A stretch of DNA of 5,524 bases from Bifidobacterium breve (GCA_945889545.1 CAMDCC010000210.1:1-5524), one strand, 5' to 3'; numbered from the stretch's first letter, positions 1 through 5,524 are shown. Made by a program: numbers and translations. The notes: generated by a model from the letters alone, not told the origin.

Positions 1-1754
1 TTGGGCAGCTTCTTCAGCGACCGGACATCGACTTCGGGTGCTCCGACGATCGCGAACGTGTACTGCGGCCGCTCGCGCGCCACCCAGGCCAGCAGCTCGA
101 TGTCGAGCCATTCGGAGATCGCGCCGAAGTATCCGATCACCGGCGTGTCGACCACAGCGAGCTCGGCCGATGGTTCCGCGTGCTGGAACCGGGCGAAGTC
201 GGTGCCGTTGCGAGCCAGGACGACCGGCGGACCCACTCCCGACCACTTCTCCAACAAGCGCGCGCCGCTCACCACGACGAGGTCGGCCGAACGTACGAGC
301 TCGGCCTCCTCGGCAATGACCGACTCGGCGATCCCGGGGAACCCACTCCACTCGTCCATGCAGTCGTAGACGACCTTCCAACCGAAGCGCCTGCGCACGA
401 GCTGCGCCACCGGTTGCCATGTCGGGATCTGCACCAGCGCGATTGCCAACGTGACGTCGTGGTCGGCGCGCAGCGCCGCGAGTGAATCGGCCACTGCCGC
501 GGCGATCGTCGGCTCGATGGGCTGCTCGTAGACACGAGGGTGCATGCGGGTGGCCACGGTGACGCCCCACACGTTTTCCCGGAGCTCCGTGAGCTCGTAC
601 GCGTGCTCACCCGGCGGGAGGAAGCCCGACATCCGCACGTAGAACACGCGGTGTCCGTTGTCGGCGAACTTCGATGCGACCTGCTGCGGTCGCTGCCAGC
701 GCGAGTCCCAGTCGATGATCGACAGGCACACCACGTCGTGCTTCCTCGCTCGGTGCGAGTGCAAGTGTGAGTCCGGAGGCGACGACGACTCCAGCGGGAT
801 CGGCGGGCGGGTGGGCTCCGACAGTCGACGACGAGTCGCCCGCAACGCTCGCAGACGGGCGCGGGTGGCCCGGTAGCGATCGAGGGCTCTCCACGCGCGT
901 GAATCTTTGATCTCGCGGAGCTCGGCTTCGATCGCGGCAAGACCGCGGCGCTCGAACTCGGCGTCGCGTTGCGCCGCTTCGGTGCGCAGCCCAGCGATGT
1001 CGTCTTCGCGTTGGCGAACAACTGCATCGCGCGCTTGGATCGCCCGACCTCGACGAGCGATCTCGTGCTCGAGCTCTTCGTGGCGATCCCAGAGCCGTTG
1101 GCGCACGCTCAGGTTCACCCGCAAGAGCAACGCGAGCGTTTCCGCCGACGGCCGCGATACGAACTGCGAGCTCTGCGCGGTCGGCGAGGGCTCGAACTGC
1201 TCGTGGCCCTCAACGCGAACCCGAGACACGTCGACCCCGATTCCTCTGAGTGTGGTCAAGGACGCCTGGTTCTCCACGGTTGCATCAGCTGCGAGGTCGA
1301 AGACGGCGCGAACCAGACGCTGACTCGTCTCACCGGTCAGCTCCCCGACAGACGCGCCCACCACCCAGAACGGGCGGCGCACCGCCGCGGCGAGGCAAGC
1401 CAGACCCGCGGCAAACCGGAGCCCCGATGCTCGACCGCCGATGAGGTCGACGTCGTCGGCCAGATCGGCATCCGCGTCGTCGTTGAGCCGCACCGGGCCG
1501 AGCACGATCGCGTCGGCCGCGAATGCGGCGGCGATCAGCGAACCGGCATCGTCGGCATCGATGACCCGGGTATTGGGATGCTCGACCGCTTCGGGGGGGT
1601 CGAACGACGTCAGGACCTTCTCGGCACCGGGCAGCACATCGTCGAGGCGTGCGATCAGCTCGAGCACTCGCAGACGCTCATCGCTGTGACCCGCAAGCGT
1701 GTCGAGCGTGGCCGCGACGAGGACGAGCCGTCGAGAAGTGGTGGGAAGGGTCAT
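1..1754 (-). CDS. Three-part glycan protein: pyruvyltransferase-like domain, coiled coil, GT4-like glycosyltransferase (C-terminus cut by window edge)
   Basis: The frame is open from the ATG at 1754-1752 to position 1, giving 584 residues; an in-frame TAG lies about 40 nt upstream of the ATG with no other start codon between. Residues ~9-190 follow the polysaccharide pyruvyltransferase (CsaB-like) pattern: SDERL (24-28) where GDEAI is usual, LPGAE (41-45), ADAIVLG (80-86), PFWVVGASVGEL (128-139), ATVENQASLTTLRGIGVD (158-175), then VRVEGHEQF. The usual GGG and RD signatures are replaced by LGP and EN, so this part is probably not catalytic. Residues ~206-311 are charged, heptad-like coiled coil ending in SRAWRALDRYR (285-295), a type of segment seen before glycosyltransferase domains. 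A His/Pro-rich linker follows. From ~340 there is a GT-B type glycosyltransferase: WQRPQQ (353-358), YDCMDEW (463-469), ADLVVVSGARL (490-500), RNGTDFARF (515-523) and IGYFGAISEW (540-549). The likely role is cytoplasmic sugar transfer for a surface polysaccharide; donor and acceptor are unknown. The nucleotide-sugar-binding C-terminal half lies outside the window. Confidence 0.9.
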   Translation of the reverse strand, partial: MTLPTTSRRLVLVAATLDTLAGHSDERLRVLELIARLDDVLPGAEKVLTSFDPPEAVEHPNTRVIDADDAGSLIAAAFAADAIVLGPVRLNDDADADLADDVDLIGGRASGLRFAAGLACLAAAVRRPFWVVGASVGELTGETSQRLVRAVFDLAADATVENQASLTTLRGIGVDVSRVRVEGHEQFEPSPTAQSSQFVSRPSAETLALLLRVNLSVRQRLWDRHEELEHEIARRGRAIQARDAVVRQREDDIAGLRTEAAQRDAEFERRGLAAIEAELREIKDSRAWRALDRYRATRARLRALRATRRRLSEPTRPPIPLESSSPPDSHLHSHRARKHDVVCLSIIDWDSRWQRPQQVASKFADNGHRVFYVRMSGFLPPGEHAYELTELRENVWGVTVATRMHPRVYEQPIEPTIAAAVADSLAALRADHDVTLAIALVQIPTWQPVAQLVRRRFGWKVVYDCMDEWSGFPGIAESVIAEEAELVRSADLVVVSGARLLEKWSGVGPPVVLARNGTDFARFQHAEPSAELAVVDTPVIGYFGAISEWLDIELLAWVARERPQYTFAIVGAPEVDVRSLKKLP

Positions 1755-1792
1755 CGTCTCAGGGGCGCACCGCCCGGCGCGAGACTACTGGC
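1755..1792. promoter_or_regulatory. Short divergent intergenic region with small dyad
   Basis: Only 38 bp separate the ATG of the minus-strand glycosyltransferase gene (1754) from the GTG of the plus-strand epimerase gene (1793). Any promoters must therefore lie inside this gap or within the opposing coding regions. A 5-bp inverted repeat, GGGCG (1763-1767) and CGCCC (1771-1775) with a 3-nt loop, lies in the middle. On the minus strand TAGTCT (1787-1782) fits a TAnnnT -10 element, but no convincing -35 box is visible. Neither gene has a recognisable Shine-Dalgarno sequence. The promoter assignment is inference; the spacing is observed. Confidence 0.3.
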
Positions 1793-2926
1793 GTGGGAGT
1801 CCGCGTGCTGTGTGTGTTGGGCACGCGGCCCGAGGCGATCAAGCTCGGCCCCGTCGTGTTGGCCATGCAGCAGCGCCACGCCGACACCGGCGACATCGAT
1901 GTGAGTGTGTGCGCGACGGGCCAGCACCGCGAGTTGCTCGACGAGGGTCTGCGCCCGTTCGGCATCGTGCCCGACCACGATCTCGATGTGATGCGGCCCG
2001 ACCAAGATCCCGCACGAGTGGCTGCCGCAGTGTTGGAACGACTCCCCGACGTGATTGCGATGGAGCAACCGGCCTGGGTCGTGGTCCAAGGCGACACGGT
2101 GTCAGCCGCGGCGGCATCGCTCGCGGCGTTCTACTGCGGCGTGAAGGTTGCCCACGTGGAAGCCGGCCTGCGTACCACCGACAAGTGGCGCCCGTACCCC
2201 GAAGAGCTGAGTCGGCGCGTGGTAAGCGTGGTGGCCGACCTGCACTTCGCGCCTACCGAGCGCGCCCGCGCCGCGTTGCTGCGCGAGCACGTACCCGACG
2301 AGTCGATCATCGTGTCGGGCAACCCTGTGGTCGACGCGGTCCACTTCGTGCTCCAGCACCACCCCACTCCCCCGTCGCCACTGCCGGCCGTTCCCCCGGG
2401 AACCCGACGGATGCTCGTGACGCTGCACCGACGCGAGAGCTTCGGCGCTCCACTCGTTGGGATGTGCGGCGCGGTACGCGCCATCGCAGAGGCCGCTGGC
2501 GACACGCTCGCTGTTGTGCTGCCCGTGCATCCAAACCCCAATGTGGCGGAGACGGTTCGGCGTGTTCTCGGCGGAGTCGGGAACGTCACCCTCGTCGAGC
2601 CCATGGACTACATCTCGACGGTGCACGCGCTGAGCGCGAGCGACCTCGTGCTCACCGACTCCGGGGGCATCCAGGAAGAGTCGTGCGCGCTCGGCGTGCC
2701 CGCGCTCGTGCTGCGCGACGAGACCGAACGGCTCGAAGGCGTCGAAGCCGGATGTCTGGAGCTCGTGGGCACTGACCCCGCCCGAATCGTCGAACGCGCC
2801 ACCGCCCGCCTCGCCACGGCTCGTCTTTCCAAGGGCACTTCGTCGAGCGAGATCCCCGCGCAGTCCCCCTTCGGCGACGGCCACGCGTCCACCCGCATCG
2901 TCGACGCCCTCATCGCCGCCGGCTGA
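1793..2926 (+). CDS. wecB: Non-hydrolysing UDP-N-acetylglucosamine 2-epimerase
   Basis: The 377-residue product matches the usual length of the family (E. coli WecB is about 376). It interconverts UDP-GlcNAc and UDP-ManNAc in the cytoplasm, supplying ManNAc-type sugars for surface glycans. Motifs in order: GTRPEAIKLGPV (10-21), TGQHREL (42-48; this region contacts the allosteric UDP-GlcNAc in the family), QGDT (99-102), HVEAGLRT (121-128), PYPEELSRR from about 134, HRRESFG (from 212), PVHPNPNV, TDSGGIQEE (288-296), RDETERLEGVEAG, LVGTD, and PFGDGHAS near the end. Residues equivalent to E. coli D95, E117, E131 and H213 are present as D101, E123, E137 and H212. The frame stays open upstream to an ATG at 1649, but that extension lies inside the divergent gene and is not family-like, so I chose the GTG at 1793, which puts GTRPEA at the usual distance. 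No Shine-Dalgarno sequence is seen. HGD is QGD here and PEEANR is PEELSRR, modest departures from E. coli. Confidence 0.95.
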   Translation: MGVRVLCVLGTRPEAIKLGPVVLAMQQRHADTGDIDVSVCATGQHRELLDEGLRPFGIVPDHDLDVMRPDQDPARVAAAVLERLPDVIAMEQPAWVVVQGDTVSAAAASLAAFYCGVKVAHVEAGLRTTDKWRPYPEELSRRVVSVVADLHFAPTERARAALLREHVPDESIIVSGNPVVDAVHFVLQHHPTPPSPLPAVPPGTRRMLVTLHRRESFGAPLVGMCGAVRAIAEAAGDTLAVVLPVHPNPNVAETVRRVLGGVGNVTLVEPMDYISTVHALSASDLVLTDSGGIQEESCALGVPALVLRDETERLEGVEAGCLELVGTDPARIVERATARLATARLSKGTSSSEIPAQSPFGDGHASTRIVDALIAAG

Positions 2927-2942
2927 ATCACCCATCTGAGCG

Positions 2943-2993
2943 GATTCTCGGCACGTTCAGGGAGTCCATGTGTCCTTCAGCGTGCCGAAAATC
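2943..2993. terminator. Inverted repeat between convergent genes, likely bidirectional terminator
   Basis: The 13-nt arms at 2943-2955 (GATTCTCGGCACG) and 2981-2993 (CGTGCCGAAAATC) pair with one mismatch and include 8 consecutive perfect pairs; the loop is 25 nt. It begins 17 nt after the wecB stop, and its right arm overlaps the last codons of the converging phosphatase gene (stop at 2977-2979). There is no clear T-tract on either side, as is common for actinobacterial terminators. The position in a 50-bp convergent gap supports the call. Confidence 0.6.
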
Positions 2994-3561
2994 CGGTTTC
3001 GTTGAACGTGAGGAGGGTGGGACCTGTGTCGACGCGGGTGATGGAGCCGAGGTCGAGTCGCATGCGCCACGAGATCGCGGGCCCGGCGCCTAGCGCCCAC
3101 GCAACGGCGGCCTTGATCGGTGACACGTGACTGACGGCAACCACGAGACCGTTCCCGGCGCGCTCGAGGATCTCGGCTGCGCATTCAGCGACTCGCTCCT
3201 GCACCGAGACCAAGCTCTCGCCACCCGGTGGCACAAACGTGGGGTCGGCGCGCCACGCGCGCAACTCATCGGCGGGCACGTCACCGAAACCCCGTTCGTC
3301 CCACTCGCCGTAGTCGAGCTCGATCAATCGTTCGTCGCGCTCGATGTCGAGCCCGAACTGCGACGCGATCGCCGTGGCGGTCTCGACCGCGCGTAGCAGC
3401 GGACTCGTCACCACCGCCAGCGGCGCAAGGCCACTGGCGAGCGCGGCAGCCACTGCGTTCGCCTGTGCTCGGCCCTTCTCGGTCAACGGTGGGTCCGCTC
3501 GCCCGAGCAACAGGCCGGCGCGGTTGGAAGCCGTCTCGCCGTGACGCACGAACGCGATCAC
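2977..3561 (-). CDS. Histidine phosphatase family protein (phosphoglycerate mutase / CobC-like)
   Basis: The 194-residue product is a full-length single-domain histidine phosphatase. The phosphohistidine motif RHGET is at 6-10 (R6, H7). SPLLRAVETA at 53-62 carries the second Arg (R57), ELDYGEWDER at 81-90 supplies the acid E81, and SHVSPIKA at 144-151 carries the second catalytic H145. All four core residues are therefore present. Members dephosphorylate small phosphorylated metabolites through a phosphohistidine intermediate; the substrate cannot be read from sequence. In mycobacteria the related domain is fused to RNase HI (Rv2228c) and has been linked to alpha-ribazole phosphatase-type activity. 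The start is the GTG at 3561-3559, which overlaps the stop of the upstream membrane-protein gene (GTGA) and has a good ribosome binding site. It is the last gene of the minus-strand run before the hairpin at 2943-2993. Confidence 0.9.
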   Translation of the reverse strand: MIAFVRHGETASNRAGLLLGRADPPLTEKGRAQANAVAAALASGLAPLAVVTSPLLRAVETATAIASQFGLDIERDERLIELDYGEWDERGFGDVPADELRAWRADPTFVPPGGESLVSVQERVAECAAEILERAGNGLVVAVSHVSPIKAAVAWALGAGPAISWRMRLDLGSITRVDTGPTLLTFNETGFSAR

Positions 3562-4040
3562 TGCGCGCGCTCCTCACGGAGCCGACCGGTCCGCCTGAAC
3601 TCAGCGCGGGGTCCGGGGAGATACAGGTCGAACTGGCCGACGACCCACCAGATCGCGACGAGTCCGACGATTTCCTCGATGAGCACGACCCACCACACCG
3701 CTAGCAAGCTGCTGTCGCCGAACCGGTCACCGAACGCGGGCCACCAGAAGACCTTGTCGGCGGTGAACGCGCCCGAGAGCAGCAGTCCGCTGAACACGCC
3801 GATCGGCACGCACAGCAGCCGACGGCGCAGGAGCCGCGACCGCCCGATCGTGGCAACCATCACGATGAGCAGCAGGCCAACGGGCAGCACGAGCGTGTGG
3901 CCAAACGCGAGGTGACCGACGGGGAGATCGATAACCAGCGGAGCGAGCGCGCCCAGCGCGACGAGTCGGTAGTCGATACCGCTGCTGCGGAACACGTTCG
4001 CCACGAGCAGCACCGACATGCCGACGTACCAGAACAACAC
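3558..4040 (-). CDS. Small multi-pass membrane protein, possibly derived from YdjM/DUF457-type metal-dependent hydrolases
   Basis: The 160-residue product has about five hydrophobic segments at roughly 2-17, 26-46, 49-66, 75-94 and 112-135, with a basic loop (RSRLLRRRL, 67-75) and a charged C-terminal tail ending REERAQ. The layout resembles the membrane-bound putative metal-dependent hydrolase family (YdjM/DUF457): P34-x3-D38 where PDxxD is usual, G47-H48-T49 where a conserved HT/HS is usual, and WWPAFG (99-104) like the family's late WP motif. The HxxxD pair normally before that WP appears to be lost (S84, L88). This relationship is inferred from pattern only. The GTG start at 4040 lies 11 nt after the rnhA stop, with a weak GGAG further upstream; an in-frame ATG at 4019 is the alternative. 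The 3' end overlaps the phosphatase start by 4 nt, so the two are probably translationally coupled. The specific function is unknown. Confidence 0.8.
   Translation of the reverse strand: MLFWYVGMSVLLVANVFRSSGIDYRLVALGALAPLVIDLPVGHLAFGHTLVLPVGLLLIVMVATIGRSRLLRRRLLCVPIGVFSGLLLSGAFTADKVFWWPAFGDRFGDSSLLAVWWVVLIEEIVGLVAIWWVVGQFDLYLPGPRAEFRRTGRLREERAQ
3570..3575 (-). promoter_or_regulatory. Ribosome binding site GAGGAG for the phosphatase gene
   Basis: On the minus strand GAGGAG occurs 8 nt before the GTG at 3561, within the last codons of the membrane-protein gene. It is the clearest Shine-Dalgarno sequence in the window, and together with the GTGA overlap it fixes this GTG as the start. Confidence 0.6.
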
Positions 4041-4051
4041 GGCGACGGTCG

Positions 4052-4468
4052 CTACTCCGGCGCGTCGAGCGCAGCGTTCACGAGAAGATCAGCGTCGACG
4101 TTCTCCTCGCGCGGCACGTGCGCCAGGTCGACGGTGTCGTACGCGCGCAGCAGATCGAGCGCCCGCGCGTGTAAGGGGCGAAGGTTCGGATGCTTCACCT
4201 TCCACTTCCCCTCGAGCTGGCGGATCACGAGGAGGGAGTCGGCGCGGACGCGCACCGTTCGGGCGCCGAGCTCCTGCGCCACTTCGAGACCGGCGATCAA
4301 CGCCCGGTACTCGGCCACGTTGCTCGTGGCCACCCCGATGCGCTCGCTCACCGTGGCCAATCGGGTGGGCGGCTCGGTGCTCGGGTCGAGCACGACCGCG
4401 CCGATTGCCGCCGGCCCAGGGTTGCCCCGCGCCCCGCCGTCGCTGTAGATCGCGATCACTTCGGGCAT
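4052..4468 (-). CDS. rnhA: Ribonuclease HI family protein
   Basis: The 138-residue single-domain protein has all four RNase HI acidic residues: D10 in YSDGGARGNPGPA (8-20), E53 in NVAEYRALIAGLE (50-62), D77 in VRADSLLVIRQLEGKWKVKH (74-93), and D127 in REENVDADLLVN (120-131). H117 just before the last motif may act as the usual flexible histidine. These enzymes cut the RNA strand of RNA-DNA hybrids, removing R-loops and primer remnants, with divalent metal. The WKVKHPNLRPL segment is typical of the actinobacterial/YpeP-like branch. The ATG at 4468 shares one base with the stop of the upstream zinc-ribbon gene (TGATG) and has no Shine-Dalgarno sequence, so translation is probably coupled by termination-reinitiation. 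In mycobacteria this domain is fused at its C-terminus to a histidine phosphatase; here the protein ends after the RNase fold (TAG at 4054-4052). Confidence 0.93.
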   Translation of the reverse strand: MPEVIAIYSDGGARGNPGPAAIGAVVLDPSTEPPTRLATVSERIGVATSNVAEYRALIAGLEVAQELGARTVRVRADSLLVIRQLEGKWKVKHPNLRPLHARALDLLRAYDTVDLAHVPREENVDADLLVNAALDAPE

Positions 4469-5181
4469 CAGGAGACCAAGATGCAGCCGCAGTTGTCGCA
4501 GTACGTGATGGTGCCCGCGGGCGCGTTGCGGATGCGGTCAACCTCGGTGGCCGGGATCGAGAGATGGCAGCCCTGACACGAGTTGCCCACAAGACGAGCC
4601 GCGCCCACGCCTCGGGCCTTGACGCGCCGCCCCTCGTAGTCGGTGACCAAGTCGGCATCGATGGTGGCGACGACGTCGTCGCGGGCCGCGCGCTCGACCG
4701 CGGCTTCGGCGTCGATCACTGCCTGCGCAGCCGCGAGCGCGTCTGTGGCGCTCACCACGCTCGCATTCGCGGCCTGGAGCTGTTGCTCGAGCTCGCCCAC
4801 CCGCGCGTCGAGCGGTTCACGCGTCTCCATCGTGACCAGCGCGCCGTCTTCAAGTTCACGCTGGCGCTTGCGGAGCTGCTCGACGTCGGCCTGCATCGCT
4901 TGAAGCTCACGCGGCGATGCGATCTCGCCCGAGTAGAGGCGCTTCTCCACTGCGGTGGCCTGCGCCGCCAGCAGCTGCGCTTGGTCGTCGAGACGACGTT
5001 CTTCGGCGAGCACCTCGTCGCGCGCGGCCCGGGCGTGCTCGAGCTCACGCTGCGCTACCACCACCCGGGCTTCGGCATCGACGAGTGCTGTCAGCTCGAC
5101 CAGCGTGTCGCGGCGGTGGCGCAGTCGATCGAGCGCGAGGTCGCGTTCTTGCAGCGTGAGCAGCGGCTCCAGCGTGGTCAT
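4468..5181 (-). CDS. Coiled-coil protein with C-terminal C4 zinc ribbon (COG1579 / CT398 / Rv2229c-like)
   Basis: This 237-residue cytoplasmic protein has a long, charged alpha-helical coiled coil from about residue 5 to 180, rich in Ala, Glu, Arg and Gln. It contains the family segment EKRLYSGEIASPRELQAMQ (about 80-98). A C-terminal zinc ribbon follows, with C202-x2-C205 (SCQGC) followed by C228-x2-C231 (YCDNCG); C233 is an extra cysteine. The length and architecture match the family. The biochemical role is not established; a nucleic-acid-binding or scaffolding role has been proposed from structure, and the constant neighbourhood with RNase HI suggests a link to RNA/DNA metabolism. I chose the ATG at 5181; a GTG immediately before it (5184) adds only one residue. 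No Shine-Dalgarno sequence is visible, and a GC-rich hairpin ends 2 nt upstream of the ATG. The gene begins 31 nt after the PBP stop and overlaps rnhA by one base. Confidence 0.9.
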   Translation of the reverse strand: MTTLEPLLTLQERDLALDRLRHRRDTLVELTALVDAEARVVVAQRELEHARAARDEVLAEERRLDDQAQLLAAQATAVEKRLYSGEIASPRELQAMQADVEQLRKRQRELEDGALVTMETREPLDARVGELEQQLQAANASVVSATDALAAAQAVIDAEAAVERAARDDVVATIDADLVTDYEGRRVKARGVGAARLVGNSCQGCHLSIPATEVDRIRNAPAGTITYCDNCGCILVS

Positions 5182-5183
5182 CA

Positions 5184-5205
5184 CCGCCGACGCTAGGCGC
5201 GGCGG
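5184..5205 (-). terminator. GC-rich hairpin between the PBP stop and zinc-ribbon start (terminator, attenuator or start-occluding stem)
   Basis: The arms CCGCCG (5184-5189) and CGGCGG (5200-5205) are perfect complements, and CGC (5191-5193) with GCG (5197-5199) extends the stem past a single bulged A (5190), leaving a 3-nt loop. This gives about 9 G-C pairs in 22 nt, lying wholly in the gap after the PBP gene and directly against the ATG at 5181. There is no T-tract on the minus-strand 3' side. The structure is observed; its role is inference. Confidence 0.4.
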
Positions 5206-5212
5206 GTGGTGC

Positions 5213-5524
5213 TCACGGACAGGGAACGATCGGGAGTGTGGTCGGGACGCATGGAGCCGTCGTTGTAGTCGTCGGCGGCACCGTCGAGGTGGTGGTGTTG
5301 ATGATCACCGTCGGTGGGACCAGGCTCGTCGGGGGCTGGCCGGGCAAGAGCCCATTGAACGTCGCGACGCGGCCACCTTCGGTGATGAAGGCCGCCGAGC
5401 GGGCACAGAACGGCCCCGCGGGCGGGAACGGCTGCGCGGGCTGCCCGGCGAGTGCCGCGTTCATGAACCGCCGGAAGATGCCGGCCGGAATCTGGCCGCC
5501 GAAGCCGGCGCCCGGCTGTCGAGA
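5213..5524 (-). CDS. C-terminal end of a class A penicillin-binding protein (N-terminus outside window)
   Basis: An open frame runs from the right edge (5524, a codon boundary) to the TGA at 5215-5213, giving the last 103 residues. The segment GFGGQIPAGIFRRFMNAAL, starting at fragment residue 7, matches the end of the transpeptidase domain of bifunctional PBPs (GGxxPAxIWxxFM pattern), and the following QPFPPAG is also typical. The catalytic SxxK, SxN and KTG motifs would lie upstream, outside the window. These enzymes polymerise and cross-link peptidoglycan on the outer face of the membrane. After the domain comes a low-complexity Thr/Pro tail (NTTTSTVPPTTTTTAP) ending CVPTTLPIVPCP; tails of this kind are common on exported Acidimicrobiia proteins. 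The internal ATG at 5464 is only a methionine within the domain, not the start. It is the first gene seen in the minus-strand run; whether it shares a transcript with the genes below depends on the hairpin at 5184-5205. Confidence 0.85.
   Translation of the reverse strand, partial: SRQPGAGFGGQIPAGIFRRFMNAALAGQPAQPFPPAGPFCARSAAFITEGGRVATFNGLLPGQPPTSLVPPTVIINTTTSTVPPTTTTTAPCVPTTLPIVPCP

Noticed and set aside
730..767. His-rich stretch (H330, H332, H334, H339) as a metal site
   Set aside because: It sits in a low-complexity linker between the coiled coil and the glycosyltransferase domain, with no conserved spacing known to me.
269..1027. Minus-strand open frame of 252 codons in a second frame within the glycosyltransferase gene
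   Set aside because: It is Ser/Arg-rich and out of frame with the motif-bearing frame that runs uninterrupted through the same region.
1593..1599. Run of seven G residues inside the glycosyltransferase gene, considered as a phase-variation tract
   Set aside because: Seven bases in a GC-rich genome is within expectation, the frame is intact on both sides, and it encodes an ordinary Pro-Pro pair.
1649..1792. Upstream ATG extension of wecB
   Set aside because: It would add 48 residues unlike the family and lie inside the divergent gene; the GTG at 1793 gives the normal WecB N-terminus.
969..1904. Long plus-strand open frame (311 codons)
   Set aside because: It is antisense to the glycosyltransferase gene, whose minus-strand frame shows family motifs throughout; the plus-strand translation is Arg-rich with no recognisable domain. 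It is a GC-driven shadow.
1699..2775. Alternative plus-strand frame of 358 codons over wecB
   Set aside because: It is Arg-rich and motif-free, and overlaps wecB, whose catalytic motifs are complete in the other frame.
2102..2935. Minus-strand open frame of 277 codons
   Set aside because: It is antisense to wecB and its translation has no family motifs.
4018..5196. Long plus-strand open frame (392 codons)
   Set aside because: It lies opposite three well-supported minus-strand genes (rnhA, zinc ribbon and the start of the membrane protein) and has no motifs of its own.
1..5524. Search for tRNA, rRNA, CRISPR repeats, transposase, integrase or att-type repeats
   Set aside because: No cloverleaf-like, repeat-spacer or mobile-element signal was seen by eye; nearly all of the sequence is accounted for by protein-coding genes.

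Overview
This window is GC-rich and densely coded, and contains only chromosomal-type genes. It most resembles a high-GC actinobacterium, plausibly of the class Acidimicrobiia. The evidence for that is the strong G/C bias at third codon positions, frequent GTG starts, a Thr/Pro-rich C-terminal tail on a penicillin-binding protein, and the pairing of a coiled-coil zinc-ribbon protein with RNase HI and a histidine phosphatase (the mycobacterial Rv2229c-Rv2228c arrangement). The taxonomic placement is inference.

Layout. Positions 1-1754 (minus) hold the first 584 codons of a large glycan-biosynthesis protein whose C-terminus lies beyond the left edge. It has a pyruvyltransferase-like N-terminal domain, a long coiled coil and a GT4-type glycosyltransferase domain. 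Only 38 bp away, a non-hydrolysing UDP-GlcNAc 2-epimerase (wecB type, 1793-2926, plus) is divergently transcribed. The two probably serve a cell-surface polysaccharide: one supplies UDP-ManNAc and the other transfers a sugar. wecB converges on a minus-strand gene group, and a 13-bp-arm inverted repeat (2943-2993) separates them as a likely bidirectional terminator.

Positions 2977-5524 (minus) form a tight run, read from the right edge leftwards: the C-terminus of a bifunctional class A penicillin-binding protein, a coiled-coil zinc-ribbon protein, RNase HI (rnhA), a small multi-pass membrane protein, and a histidine phosphatase. The last four are spaced from 4-nt overlap to 11 nt apart and look like one translationally coupled operon. 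A GC-rich hairpin sits between the PBP stop and the zinc-ribbon start and may uncouple them.

No tRNA, rRNA, CRISPR array, insertion sequence or phage gene was seen. Most of the window is ordinary. The points most worth a second look are the domain fusion in the left-edge gene, whose pyruvyltransferase-like domain appears to have lost its usual motifs, and the split RNase H/phosphatase pair with a membrane protein between its halves.
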